Shown here: piece after piece, positions 13,902 through 22,093 of the stretch
Numbering within the stretch: the stretch's first letter is position 1
How the letters are laid out: the number at the start of each line of letters is the position of its first letter
NCBI GenBank assembly: GCA_964649665.1
Contig: CAZYPU010000010.1
Coordinates: forward strand, 1-32,228
Source of the DNA: CAZYPU01 sp964649665
GTDB taxonomy: Bacteria > Omnitrophota > Gorgyraeia > JABMRN01 > RBG-13-46-9
DNA length: 32,228 bases
Reading direction: 5' to 3'
The notes under the pieces: generated by a model
The model's input: the letters and a program-made list of their open reading frames with translations, nothing else
What the model was told of the DNA's origin: nothing
Database searches by the model: none
Position numbers and translations under genes: made by a program

Positions 13902-14614
13902 TAATATCCCGTAAAATTTTCTGTTTTAATCTTATCCCCGGCAAGCTTCATTTTGCTTTTCAGGATATCAGCCATTGCTTCCACCATTTTCGGGGGGCCC
14001 GAGATATAAAACACCCTTTCTTCGTAGTCCGGGATTTCTTCCTTTATCATTTTATCGTCTATCGGCCCTACCCTTCCGGTCCACATGCCCTGCTTTGTCC
14101 CGGGTGAGGTTAGCGTGTATATTGCGCGGAAATTTTTGTTCCGTTTTTCTATTTTGTCAAAATCGCGCCTGAAAATAATGTCTCCCTCGTCGCGGCTGCT
14201 GTATAACAACACCATGTCCGAGGGGATGCCGGTATCAGCGGCAAATCTGCACATGCTTCGTATGGGGGTTATGCCTATGCCGCCGGAAAGAAACGCGATT
14301 TTCCCGTGTTCGCCTTCGAACGTAAAAGAACCCAGGGGCATCTTGATTCTCGCCCAATCACCCGGTTTTATTATGTCCAGGGCTTTGGAAAACGGGCTTT
14401 CTGTTATTCTTTTCGTAAACTCAATATACCCCTTTTCCGTAGGCGAATTAGAAAAAGAGAAATGTTTCGCCCTCTCCTCCCGTTCGATTTTGATCGTAAC
14501 AAAAAAGAACTGTCCCGGCTTGAAATCCGGCGCCCCTGGCGCGGCGAACCTGAAGCTTTTTACCCCGGGTGCGCGTTCTATTATTTCGATAAAATTCGTA
14601 TCGAAGTTAACCAT
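13901..14614 (-). CDS. FNR-type FAD/NAD(P)H oxidoreductase
   Basis: A 237-residue flavoprotein reductase without an Fe-S domain. The FAD segment HFSFSNSP (about 56-63, an RxYS-like motif) and PLGSF (about 98) are followed by a nucleotide-binding FLSGGIGITPIRSMCRF (about 111-127) and a late YISGPPKMVEAM (about 203-214). It resembles the reductase half of ferredoxin-NADP reductase or phenol/benzoate reductases. It probably passes electrons between NAD(P)H and a partner protein; the membrane protein encoded with a 1-bp overlap is the obvious candidate. Confidence 0.85.
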   Translation of the reverse strand: MVNFDTNFIEIIERAPGVKSFRFAAPGAPDFKPGQFFFVTIKIEREERAKHFSFSNSPTEKGYIEFTKRITESPFSKALDIIKPGDWARIKMPLGSFTFEGEHGKIAFLSGGIGITPIRSMCRFAADTGIPSDMVLLYSSRDEGDIIFRRDFDKIEKRNKNFRAIYTLTSPGTKQGMWTGRVGPIDDKMIKEEIPDYEERVFYISGPPKMVEAMADILKSKMKLAGDKIKTENFTGY

Positions 14615-14619
14615 TATTT

Positions 14620-14735
14620 TCGCGAGGCGAGCATGCCGTCTATTTCCGAAAGGTTTTTATTTGCCGCGCGGGCTCTTTCTTCGCAAGTTCTACGAGATTA
14701 TTAATTAACCCTGTAACTTTTTTCTCATGTGAAAA
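14620..14735 (-). pseudogene. Possible frameshifted small ORF upstream of the FNR-type gene
   Basis: Two overlapping minus-strand frames give protein-like pieces. One reads SHEKKVTGLINNLVELAKKE. The next frame reads RARAANKNLSEIDGMLASRK and ends just before the FNR-type start. Joined by a shift they would make one short helical protein. No homologue is recognised and neither frame has a convincing start, so this may be a decayed gene, a sequencing indel, or chance. Confidence 0.2.
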
Positions 14736-14744
14736 TAATTTTTC

Positions 14745-15911
14745 TTAACTTGCCGCTTTCAGGATTCCGACTATATCTTTCGCGGAAAAATTCTTGAAGT
14801 GTCCTACCTGTCCCCAGTCGTGAATGGCCGAATCGGCCATTTTTTCGAAATGCTCTTCGCCAATGTTAACATCCCTTAGATTCGACGGCATACCCAGCGA
14901 ATTAAAGAACGCCCTTGTCTTATTTATGGCGTCAAGGGCGATTTTCATTTCGTCCCTGTTTTTTTCGACGCCCCAGACATTCACGCCGTAATCTACGAAC
15001 TTCTTTACCGTACCCGCGCTTAAAACGTGCCTCATCCAGCTCGGAACCACTATTGAAAGGCCGGCTCCGTGGGAGATATCGTAAATAGCGCTTAATTCAT
15101 GCTCTATGGCGTGAGATGCCCAATCCTCTTCCTTCCCCTCGCCTATAAGGTCATTTAACGCGAGACTGCCTGCCCATAGGATATTGGCCCTCGCATCATA
15201 ATTATGCGGATTTTCGCAAACTACGGGGCCGTATTTGATGCATACCTTTAAAAGTCCCTCGGCTATCCTATCCTGCACATCAGCGCCTTTGGTGCGGCTA
15301 AAGTACTGCTCAAAAACGTGGGCCATTATGTCAACGACGCCACAGGCGGTATGATATTTATTGACGGTGTAGGTATATTCGGGGTCCAATACGGAAAAAA
15401 CAGGCCTTATAACGGGAGAGCCGAACGCGAGCTTGCGCCTGGCATCCTCATTCGTAATTACGGTGTTACCGTTCATCTCAGAGCCCGTGGCCGCGAGGGT
15501 AATAACAGTACCGAGAGGAAGCGCTTCGACGGGCTTTATTCCTTTAGTGAAAAAATCCCATACGTCGCCTTTGTATTTCACGCCCGCTGCTATCGCCTTT
15601 GAGGCGTCTATGACGCTTCCGCCTCCAAGTGCAAGTACAAAATTCACTTTTTCTTTCTTGCAAATCTTGATGCCTTCATAAACGCTTTTAAGGCGGGGAT
15701 TCGGCTTTATGCCGGAAAGTTCAACAAAAGGCGTTTTCGCGCGTTTCACTACTTTTATTACATCGTCAAATATGCCGCCGCGCCTTACGCTTCCGAGACC
15801 GGTTACGATCAATACCTTTTTAGCGCGCTTTCGAAGCTCCGGGCCGATTGCCTTTACCTGACCCTTGCCGAAATAAATTACCGTGCGTATATCATGAATA
15901 AAGTTAAGCAT
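14745..15911 (-). CDS. Iron-containing alcohol dehydrogenase (YqhD/butanol dehydrogenase type)
   Basis: A 388-residue NAD(P)-dependent group III alcohol dehydrogenase that interconverts aldehydes and alcohols. Visible motifs are GGGSVIDASKAIAAG (about 96-110) for nucleotide binding, CGVVDIMAHVFEQYF (about 189-203) with the first metal ligands, and HAIEHELSAIYDISHGAGLSIVVP (about 264-287) with the two metal-binding histidines. It starts 1 bp after the NifU-like stop. It probably disposes of reducing equivalents to alcohol, or detoxifies aldehydes. Confidence 0.92.
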   Translation of the reverse strand: MLNFIHDIRTVIYFGKGQVKAIGPELRKRAKKVLIVTGLGSVRRGGIFDDVIKVVKRAKTPFVELSGIKPNPRLKSVYEGIKICKKEKVNFVLALGGGSVIDASKAIAAGVKYKGDVWDFFTKGIKPVEALPLGTVITLAATGSEMNGNTVITNEDARRKLAFGSPVIRPVFSVLDPEYTYTVNKYHTACGVVDIMAHVFEQYFSRTKGADVQDRIAEGLLKVCIKYGPVVCENPHNYDARANILWAGSLALNDLIGEGKEEDWASHAIEHELSAIYDISHGAGLSIVVPSWMRHVLSAGTVKKFVDYGVNVWGVEKNRDEMKIALDAINKTRAFFNSLGMPSNLRDVNIGEEHFEKMADSAIHDWGQVGHFKNFSAKDIVGILKAAS

Positions 15912-15912
15912 G

Positions 15913-16515
15913 TTAACCGTGATGCTTCCCTATATACTCCTCCAGAAGCCGGGCCGCCTCAGATCTACACTTCCCGCAAACCGTGCCCAATTTTGTTCTC
16001 TCCTGGAGTCCGTAGAGCGTCCTCACCCCATCCGATACAGCGCGTTCTATTTCTTTATCAGTCACGTTCATGCACTGGCACACAATGCGCGCTTTTTCCT
16101 TTTGGATCTTATCACTCATCCCGTGCCTTTCATAATAATCGTCTATGGCGGCGCGCAGCGCTTTATCTCCCAGTACCGAGCAGTGTATCTTGTGTTCCGG
16201 CAGGCCCCCGAGTTCGGATGCGATATCTTTCGGCAAAAGATGATAGGCTTTCTCCACCGACATCCCTTTTGCCATTACCGACATGACGGAGGTGCTCGCT
16301 ATCGCGCTCGCGCAGCCGTAAGTCTTCCATTTGCAATCGGTAATAACCTGTTTTTCTTTATCGACTTTTATGGCGACCATCATCTCGTCGCCGCATTTTA
16401 TGTTGCCAACAGTGCCCTTGCCGTCGTCTTTATAATGCTCTTCATCGCTGAGAATATTTCTGGGATTTACAAAATGATCTTTCGCCTTCTCGGTATATAT
16501 CCATTTAGGCCGCAT
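15913..16515 (-). CDS. nifU: NifU-like Fe-S scaffold (IscU domain plus BFD-like [2Fe-2S] domain)
   Basis: A 200-residue protein with an N-terminal IscU-type scaffold (cluster ligands C41 in IKCGDEM, C68 in TYGCASAIAS, C112 in HKIHCSVLGDKALRAAI) and a bacterioferritin-associated-ferredoxin-like [2Fe-2S] domain (C146, C148, C180, C183). The C-terminal Nfu domain of classical NifU is absent and is encoded separately at 18313-18537. It lies 3 bp downstream of the cysteine desulfurase gene. In this organism it probably serves general Fe-S assembly for the many Fe-S enzymes nearby, not nitrogenase. Confidence 0.92.
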   Translation of the reverse strand: MRPKWIYTEKAKDHFVNPRNILSDEEHYKDDGKGTVGNIKCGDEMMVAIKVDKEKQVITDCKWKTYGCASAIASTSVMSVMAKGMSVEKAYHLLPKDIASELGGLPEHKIHCSVLGDKALRAAIDDYYERHGMSDKIQKEKARIVCQCMNVTDKEIERAVSDGVRTLYGLQERTKLGTVCGKCRSEAARLLEEYIGKHHG

Positions 16516-16518
16516 GGC

Positions 16519-17709
16519 TTATTCCTTCTTCCCGGAATAGGCCGTGGACATTTTGCGGATCCTATTTATAACCCCGGGAAGGACGCCGCTTATATATTCG
16601 ACATCTCCCGTTGTGTTTTCACGCCCCATGCTTATGCGTATCGAGCCGTGGATACGCTTTATAGGCACGCCGGTCGCCAAAAGTACGTGTGATGGGTCCA
16701 GCGACCCTGATGCGCAGGCGGAGCCCGTGGAAACAGCGATGCCCTGCTGGTCAAGATATAACAAAATAGCTTCCCCTTCCGCCCCGTCAAACGATACGTT
16801 CAGGGTACCTGTCAGGCAGTCCGATGGGTGGCCGTTAAAACGCGCATCCGGAATATTCTTTTCTATATTTTCTCTAAGAAGCTTTTTGAGGTTAAGCAAA
16901 CGCTTTTCTTCGGCTTGCATCTCTACCTTGCGCATTTCAATTGCTTTCCCAAGGCCCGCTATGCCAAGTGTATTTTCCGTACCCGCGCGGCGGCCTCTTT
17001 CCTGGTGTCCGCCCCGGATTAACGGACAAAACGGGACACCTTTTTTGATATAGAGCGCCCCCACTCCTTTCGGGCCGTATATTTTATGCGCCGAAAGCGT
17101 CAGAAAATCAACGTTAAGTTCCCGCACATCTACCGGAATTTTGCCGACCGCCTGTACGGCGTCAGTGTGGAATAAAGCCCCGTGTTCATGCGCGATTTTG
17201 GCGATTTCTTTTATATCCTGTATGGTTCCAATTTCGTTATTTGCCATCATAACGGAGACAAGGCCTGTTTTTCCGCTAAGCGCTTCGGTGACATGCTCAA
17301 GATTTATTTTGCCGAGGCAATCCGCCTTTAAATAGGAAACATTTGTGCCTCTATCCTTCAGGCATTTAACCGTTTCTAAAATACAGGGGTGTTCTATGTT
17401 AGTCGTAATAACATTGGGATGATAGCCCAGACTGCCCGTGCACCTGGCGCTCATGCACGAAAAAATCGATAAAACGGTATTATTTGCCTCGGAGCCGCTT
17501 CCCGTGAATATAATTTCATCCGGCAGGGCGCCTATGAACGAAGCGATCTTTTCCCTCGCCTCTTCTACAAGCTGCTTCGCGACCCTGCCAAAGTTATGGA
17601 GACTGGAAGGGTTGCCGAAAACATCCATGGCTTTTACAAGTACCTTTTTTACCTCAGGATGAAGCGGCGTCGTCGCGTTATTGTCCATGTAAATACGTCT
17701 TTTGGGCAT
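16519..17709 (-). CDS. nifS: Cysteine desulfurase (NifS/IscS family)
   Basis: A 396-residue PLP enzyme that supplies sulfur for Fe-S clusters. It begins RRIYMDNNATTPLHPEV. The PLP lysine lies in LSAHKIYGPKGVGALYI (about 205-221) and the catalytic cysteine in STGSACASGSLDPSHVL (about 328-344). The gene precedes the NifU-like scaffold with a 3-bp gap, the classic NifSU pair. The short active-site loop places it in the NifS/IscS group rather than SufS. Confidence 0.95.
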   Translation of the reverse strand: MPKRRIYMDNNATTPLHPEVKKVLVKAMDVFGNPSSLHNFGRVAKQLVEEAREKIASFIGALPDEIIFTGSGSEANNTVLSIFSCMSARCTGSLGYHPNVITTNIEHPCILETVKCLKDRGTNVSYLKADCLGKINLEHVTEALSGKTGLVSVMMANNEIGTIQDIKEIAKIAHEHGALFHTDAVQAVGKIPVDVRELNVDFLTLSAHKIYGPKGVGALYIKKGVPFCPLIRGGHQERGRRAGTENTLGIAGLGKAIEMRKVEMQAEEKRLLNLKKLLRENIEKNIPDARFNGHPSDCLTGTLNVSFDGAEGEAILLYLDQQGIAVSTGSACASGSLDPSHVLLATGVPIKRIHGSIRISMGRENTTGDVEYISGVLPGVINRIRKMSTAYSGKKE

Positions 17710-17737
17710 CGCGCTTCCTTTTTTCTATTCCATTATT

Positions 17738-18298
17738 TTACCGCAATCTCCTGCCTAATTCAAATGCCCTTTGCAGGAAATCGGAGTGTTTCAAAATATC
17801 TTCTTTACCTTCAAGGCCCGGGCAAAAAAGCTCTTCCTTATATTCTACATTGATCGTGGCAAAGAAGTTTTTCGCCAAGGCCTTTGCGTTGTCCAGAAAA
17901 CTTTCCCTTTGTGAGGCCTCCGTCAGGATAAGTGCGCCCGGCCGCATTTTCCCGGGTACCGGTTTTTTAAGCATATATCTATATCGCCAGTAGCATTGGA
18001 AGCGGTCGATCATGATCTTGGTCTGCGCGCTCAAGGATCCGAAAAATATAGGCGCGGCGAGAATAATGGCGTCCGCTTTCATGATTTTCCCGTAAAGCGC
18101 CTGAAAATCATCTTCAATCCTGCAGGTTCCGTCATCATTCACCTTCTCGCATTCCTGGCAGGGCGCTACTTTGAGATTATTCAGGACAATCTTTTCGGTT
18201 TCGGCGCCCCGGGCGCGGGCGCCTTCGAGCGCCTTATCGAGAAGCGTATCGGTATTCCCGTCCTTCCTCGGGCTTCCGCTTATGCCGAGTACATACAT
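17738..18298 (-). CDS. NADPH-dependent FMN reductase / iron-sulfur flavoprotein family
   Basis: A 186-residue flavodoxin-fold protein with the FMN phosphate loop GISGSPRKDGNTDTLL (5-20), a cysteine motif C47-x2-C50-x8-C59 (PCQECEKVNDDGTC) and the APIFFGSLSAQTKIMIDRF segment (about 81-99). The cysteines resemble the compact motif of archaeal iron-sulfur flavoproteins, although only three are obvious. Placed between Nfu and NifS, it may supply electrons for Fe-S assembly or act in redox defence (inference). Confidence 0.85.
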   Translation of the reverse strand: MYVLGISGSPRKDGNTDTLLDKALEGARARGAETEKIVLNNLKVAPCQECEKVNDDGTCRIEDDFQALYGKIMKADAIILAAPIFFGSLSAQTKIMIDRFQCYWRYRYMLKKPVPGKMRPGALILTEASQRESFLDNAKALAKNFFATINVEYKEELFCPGLEGKEDILKHSDFLQRAFELGRRLR

Positions 18299-18312
18299 CT
18301 CGTAATCTCCCC

Positions 18313-18537
18313 TTAGGCTTGCTCCACCGTCTTTACTTCCGGAATTTTCTCTTTTAACTTCGTTTCGATGCCCATTTTAAGCGTATATGTGCTCATCGGG
18401 CAATGGCCGCAGGCGCCGGTCAGGCGCAATTTAACAACGCCTTCCTTTGTAACGTCAACCAACACCACATTGCCGCCATCCGCCTGTAAAGCCGGCCTTA
18501 TTTCTTCGAGCACTTTTTCTACTTTTTCTTTTAACAT
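18313..18537 (-). CDS. Nfu-domain Fe-S carrier (stand-alone NifU C-terminal domain)
   Basis: A 74-residue protein matching the NifU C-terminal/Nfu domain: VEKVLEEIRPALQADGGNV, then LRLTGACGHCPMS with the cluster-binding CxxC. It provides the domain missing from the NifU-like protein at 15913-16515. It lies 14 bp upstream of the flavoprotein and 12 bp downstream of the heptose epimerase gene. It carries and delivers [4Fe-4S] clusters. Confidence 0.93.
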   Translation of the reverse strand: MLKEKVEKVLEEIRPALQADGGNVVLVDVTKEGVVKLRLTGACGHCPMSTYTLKMGIETKLKEKIPEVKTVEQA

Positions 18538-18549
18538 TTCAAACCTCCC

Positions 18550-19518
18550 TTATAGGTACGTTCCGCTTTCCAAATAACCGACATAATCCTTCACCGCGTC
18601 CTTTAAGCTAAAAAATTTGTGCCGCGGGGCCGCTTTTTTAAGTTTCCCCGGATCAGCCTGCGTAAAATACTGGTATTTTCCCCTCAAAACTTCGGGCATA
18701 TCAAAATATTCCGTGTTGGGTTTCATGCCGAGCGCCGAGAATAACGCATTCGCCAGGTCATTCCAGGTTTTGGCGCTTCCCGTTCCTATATTGTATATGC
18801 CGGTCTTATTCGGGTGTTTCAGGAAATAGTAAACCAGTTCGACCGCGTCTTTCACGTACACAAAGTCCCTTTTCTGTTCACCGTCTTTGTATTCGCTCTT
18901 GTGGGATTTAAAAAGGCGCATCTTGGCTGTATTTTTTATCTGCCGGTACCCCTTATTGACCATGCTCATCATATCATTTTTGTGGCCTTCGTTAGGGCCA
19001 AAGACGTTAAAAAATTTAAATCCCGTAAATTCCCTTTGAAGCCTGTTTTTCAGGACCCATAAATCAAAAAGGTGCTTGGAATAGCCGTAAACATTTAAGG
19101 GTTTCAGTTTAGGAGTAACCTCATCCCTGTCGGAATAGCCCTCATCGCCTGCGCCATAGGTAGCGGCGCTTGAGGCATAAAGGAACCTTTTTCGGTTTTT
19201 CAGGGCCCATTCGGCAACGCGCCTGGAATATACGTAGTTATTTTCCATCATGTAGGTAGCGTCCCGCTCGGTGGTGGAAGTGCAGGCGCCGAGGTGTATA
19301 ACAGCGTCTATTTTCTTGTCAAGCCGGCCGCTTTCGAGGTAATCCAGGAATTTATCCTTTTCAAAATAGTCCTCAAAACTTTTTTGAACGAGGTTCTTCC
19401 ATTTCTCGGACTTGCCGAGGTGGTCAACCACTATTATATCTCTTATGCCGGCCTCGTTAAGCCTCCGCAGCATCACGCTTCCTATGAAGCCGGCGCCGCC
19501 TGTAAGTAAGATCTTCAT
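18550..19518 (-). CDS. hldD: ADP-L-glycero-D-manno-heptose 6-epimerase
   Basis: A 322-residue short-chain dehydrogenase-type epimerase that makes the L-glycero heptose of the LPS inner core. It has the NADP motif GGAGFIGSVMLRRL (6-19) and the catalytic YGYSKHLFDLW (about 143-153), with FFNVFGPNEGHKNDMMSMV and the heptose-epimerase-specific KSHKSEYKDGEQKRDFVYVKD. Its presence implies a Gram-negative envelope with heptose-containing LPS. The start overlaps the BioD-like stop as ATGA. Confidence 0.92.
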   Translation of the reverse strand: MKILLTGGAGFIGSVMLRRLNEAGIRDIIVVDHLGKSEKWKNLVQKSFEDYFEKDKFLDYLESGRLDKKIDAVIHLGACTSTTERDATYMMENNYVYSRRVAEWALKNRKRFLYASSAATYGAGDEGYSDRDEVTPKLKPLNVYGYSKHLFDLWVLKNRLQREFTGFKFFNVFGPNEGHKNDMMSMVNKGYRQIKNTAKMRLFKSHKSEYKDGEQKRDFVYVKDAVELVYYFLKHPNKTGIYNIGTGSAKTWNDLANALFSALGMKPNTEYFDMPEVLRGKYQYFTQADPGKLKKAAPRHKFFSLKDAVKDYVGYLESGTYL

Positions 19519-20636
19519 TTTTTTTCTCCGGTTATACTTTTTACAATCCTATCCACGTCCACGTACTCCTGTACCATTTTGATTACTATATCGATTTTAT
19601 TTTTGTCTTCCGGTTTGATCTTTACCTTTATATTATGTATCTTAGCGGCGATTGAATAGGTGTCGCCGGAGGAAAGCAGCGTTGGGATTTTATATTTCTC
19701 CAGAAGCCGGAGCGTCTCGCCGGGCGGCTCTATTCCGCCGGAAAGCACCAGGCCCGATATCCTGCAGCCCTTCTTTATTTTTTCCATTTGAATATCGATA
19801 ACGCCTTTGATAATATCCTTCCTGTCGGGGGCGGTTATCATCAAACAATTCGGCTCTATATATTTGAGCGCGGCCTCAAGCTCCATCGCGCCGATCAGTA
19901 TTTTATCCACAGTGTTATCTAAATAGTTTTTTCCGCACAAGATTTTAATTCTCACTTCCTCGTATATTTCCCTGATCGTCGGAAGATCCAACCTTTTCTG
20001 GTACGGCATTACGCCTAAGACGGGGATGTCTTTTTTTTTGAATCCCATTCTTACGAATTTATTGACTTTATTGAATTTGTCCGGCAATACCTTGTTGACG
20101 ACCACACCGGCAAGTTCGACTTTTTCTTTATCAAATAGCGGCTTGTTTAACATGGCCTCGTCTATGGGCCTCCCCACGCCGCCGGGGGTAAGAAGTATAA
20201 CTTTGGAATCCAAAAGCTTCGCGACGGTGGCATTCGACAGGTCGAAAACACTCCCCACGCCGGCATGGCCGGTTCCCTCGATTATTACGAGTTCGTTATC
20301 TCTGGCTACCTTATTAAAAGAGTCGACTATATTTTTTGCGTAATCGCTTTTGGCCGTTTTCCCCTCGATATATCTCTCCGTAAACCCTCTTTCCACGGCA
20401 ACGGGCGACAAATCTTTTACGCTGAGGCCGCCGGACATGCCAAAGACCTTTTCTATCAAAACGGAATCCTCGTCCACCTTGAACCCCTGCTCCATGAGGT
20501 AACGCTGGCCTATGGGCTTGATAAAGCCTATGCGTTTAAACCTCTCAAGAAGCGCCGCTGTCAGCCCGAGGGAAAACGTGGTTTTTCCCGCATTCTGGCC
20601 CGTCGCGGATATGAATATGCGGGGGATTTTACTCAT
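19515..20636 (-). CDS. BioD-like P-loop protein with DRTGG domain (regulatory part of phosphotransacetylase, without catalytic domain)
   Basis: This 373-residue protein has an N-terminal dethiobiotin-synthetase-like P-loop domain (ATGQNAGKTTFSLGL near residues 7-21, then VIIEGTGHAGVGSVFDLSNA near 130-149) and a DRTGG-type domain (ILIGAMELEAALKYIEPNCLMITAPDRKDII, about 244-274). This is the architecture of the N-terminal regulatory portion of long Pta enzymes, but the acetyltransferase domain is missing. It may bind a nucleotide or CoA-derived metabolite and sense acetyl-CoA status (inference). I set the start at ATG 20636, which forms an ATGA overlap with the upstream stop; 20648 would overlap it by 16 bp. 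Confidence 0.78.
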   Translation of the reverse strand: MSKIPRIFISATGQNAGKTTFSLGLTAALLERFKRIGFIKPIGQRYLMEQGFKVDEDSVLIEKVFGMSGGLSVKDLSPVAVERGFTERYIEGKTAKSDYAKNIVDSFNKVARDNELVIIEGTGHAGVGSVFDLSNATVAKLLDSKVILLTPGGVGRPIDEAMLNKPLFDKEKVELAGVVVNKVLPDKFNKVNKFVRMGFKKKDIPVLGVMPYQKRLDLPTIREIYEEVRIKILCGKNYLDNTVDKILIGAMELEAALKYIEPNCLMITAPDRKDIIKGVIDIQMEKIKKGCRISGLVLSGGIEPPGETLRLLEKYKIPTLLSSGDTYSIAAKIHNIKVKIKPEDKNKIDIVIKMVQEYVDVDRIVKSITGEKK

Positions 20637-21925
20637 CTTTTTTCCCACTTAAGAAGCTCTGTTACCTTGCCCAGGGTGGATCCCCTGTCTATCTCGACCC
20701 TTAACCTGTTTTCCTGCTCCAATATGCTCATCGCGCGGTTTGCTATTTCGGCTACTTTGTCTTCGGGAATGCATACAACGCCGTCGTCGTCGCCGACTAT
20801 CCAATCGCCCGTACATATCCTTACACCGCCCGCCGTTACCGGAATGCCGATTTCGCCTAACCCCTTTGGCTCCCCTGCGGTAGGCATTACAAGCTTAGAA
20901 AACACCGGAAATTTCAATTTACGTATCTCTCCCGTGTCGCGCGTTGCGCCGTCTATCACCACTCCGGCGATTTTACGCTGAATTGCTCCGTGCGTCGCCA
21001 GTTCTCCCCATACCGCAGGGCCAACGCCGCCGGCGTCTATAACTATGACCTGGCCTTCTTCTGCGGCGTCAATGGCTTCGACGGTTTTTGCCCAGTCGCC
21101 CGGATACGTCCGAACGGTAAACGCGGGCCCTACCATCTTTAAGCCCCCGGAAACCGGCTCTATTCCTTTAAGGTCTCCCGTTCTATGCATCGCGTCGGAG
21201 ATGTTCGACGTAGAAACTTTCTCAAGAACCTTACGCGCCTCTTTCTTTGAAACCCTCTTAAAAAGCGTTGTTTTTATCGATCTTTTTCTCGCAATGGCTT
21301 TGTTTATAAGGCGCGCTGCCTTTTCAGGGTCTTTGGCTTTAGTTATCGCGCCGCCCACTATTACAATATCCGCTCCGGCCTTTACCGCGGAAGCGGCCGT
21401 CTCGGAATTTATGCCTCCCGCACACGCTATCGGAATGCTTACTGCCCTGCGAACTTTACGCAGCCTCTCAAACGGGTCCTTTCCTTTCATTTGTTCGTCT
21501 ATGGCAATATGCACCCCTATGTAATCAACTCCCAATTTTTCCGCTTCTTTAGCGCGTTTCTCAAGTTCGCTTTTCTCTATGCCTATCAGGTCAGCTTCTA
21601 TTTTAACGCCGTAATTTTTCCCCGCTTGCACGCATTCCTTTATGGTTTCAGGAGAGGCCCCCGCCAAAACGCAAACTACATTCGCGCCGGCTTTCGCCGC
21701 CATCTCGGTTTCAATTCTGCCGGCATCCATTATTTTCATATCGGCTACGATTGTCGTCTTGGGAAATTTTTTCCTTATGGCCCTTACGGCGTCAAGGCCC
21801 TCGCTTTTTATAAGCGGCGTTCCGGCCTCGAGCCACTCGGCCCCGCCGCGGGCGGCTTCTTCGGCGACTTTAAGCGCCCTGCTAAGGTTTACAAAATCTA
21901 ATGCTAACTGTAGTACAGGTTTCAT
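20633..21925 (-). CDS. Fusion of 3-hexulose-6-phosphate synthase and RraA-family protein
   Basis: A 430-residue two-domain protein. Residues 1-215 form an OMPDC-superfamily barrel of the HPS type (LALDFVNL, then the catalytic VADMKIMDAG with D-x-K-x2-D, and IACAGGINSETAASAV). Residues 225-430 are RraA-like (STSNISDAMHR, VIDAGGVGPAVWGELATHGA, GVVIDGATRDTGEI). HPS fixes formaldehyde onto ribulose 5-phosphate, or runs in reverse to supply pentose phosphate. RraA-like domains include aldolases and decarboxylases as well as RNase E inhibitors, so the second activity is open. A repeat element lies 11 bp upstream, between it and yjbQ. Confidence 0.88.
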   Translation of the reverse strand: MKPVLQLALDFVNLSRALKVAEEAARGGAEWLEAGTPLIKSEGLDAVRAIRKKFPKTTIVADMKIMDAGRIETEMAAKAGANVVCVLAGASPETIKECVQAGKNYGVKIEADLIGIEKSELEKRAKEAEKLGVDYIGVHIAIDEQMKGKDPFERLRKVRRAVSIPIACAGGINSETAASAVKAGADIVIVGGAITKAKDPEKAARLINKAIARKRSIKTTLFKRVSKKEARKVLEKVSTSNISDAMHRTGDLKGIEPVSGGLKMVGPAFTVRTYPGDWAKTVEAIDAAEEGQVIVIDAGGVGPAVWGELATHGAIQRKIAGVVIDGATRDTGEIRKLKFPVFSKLVMPTAGEPKGLGEIGIPVTAGGVRICTGDWIVGDDDGVVCIPEDKVAEIANRAMSILEQENRLRVEIDRGSTLGKVTELLKWEKR

Positions 21926-21935
21926 GTTAATAAGG

Positions 21936-22087
21936 TGTCATTGCGAGGAGGCCGAAGAGATTCCTTCGCCTGTCATTGTGAGGCTGACAAAGTCAGCCGA
22001 AGCAATCTCAAGTGACAGGCTCGGAACAGGCTCCGCAATCTCTTCGTTTAAGATTGCTTCGGGCGCTATCGCGCCCTCGCAATGACA
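21936..22087. repeat. Complete dispersed TIR element (copy 2)
   Basis: 152 bp bounded by perfect 12-bp terminal inverted repeats, TGTCATTGCGAG and CTCGCAATGACA, the same termini as at 1-58 and 32000-32126. Internal hairpins include GAAGCAATCTC/GAGATTGCTTC-like arms and GCTGAC-aaa-GTCAGC. It has no ORF with a plausible function and no transposase. It fills almost the entire gap between yjbQ and the HPS-RraA gene. Confidence 0.85.
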
Positions 22088-22093
22088 GTCTGT

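Noticed and set aside
21642..22085. Plus-strand ORF whose end reads through the TIR element
   Set aside because: It is antisense to the HPS-RraA gene and ends in the peptide typical of the dispersed element; no start site or function.
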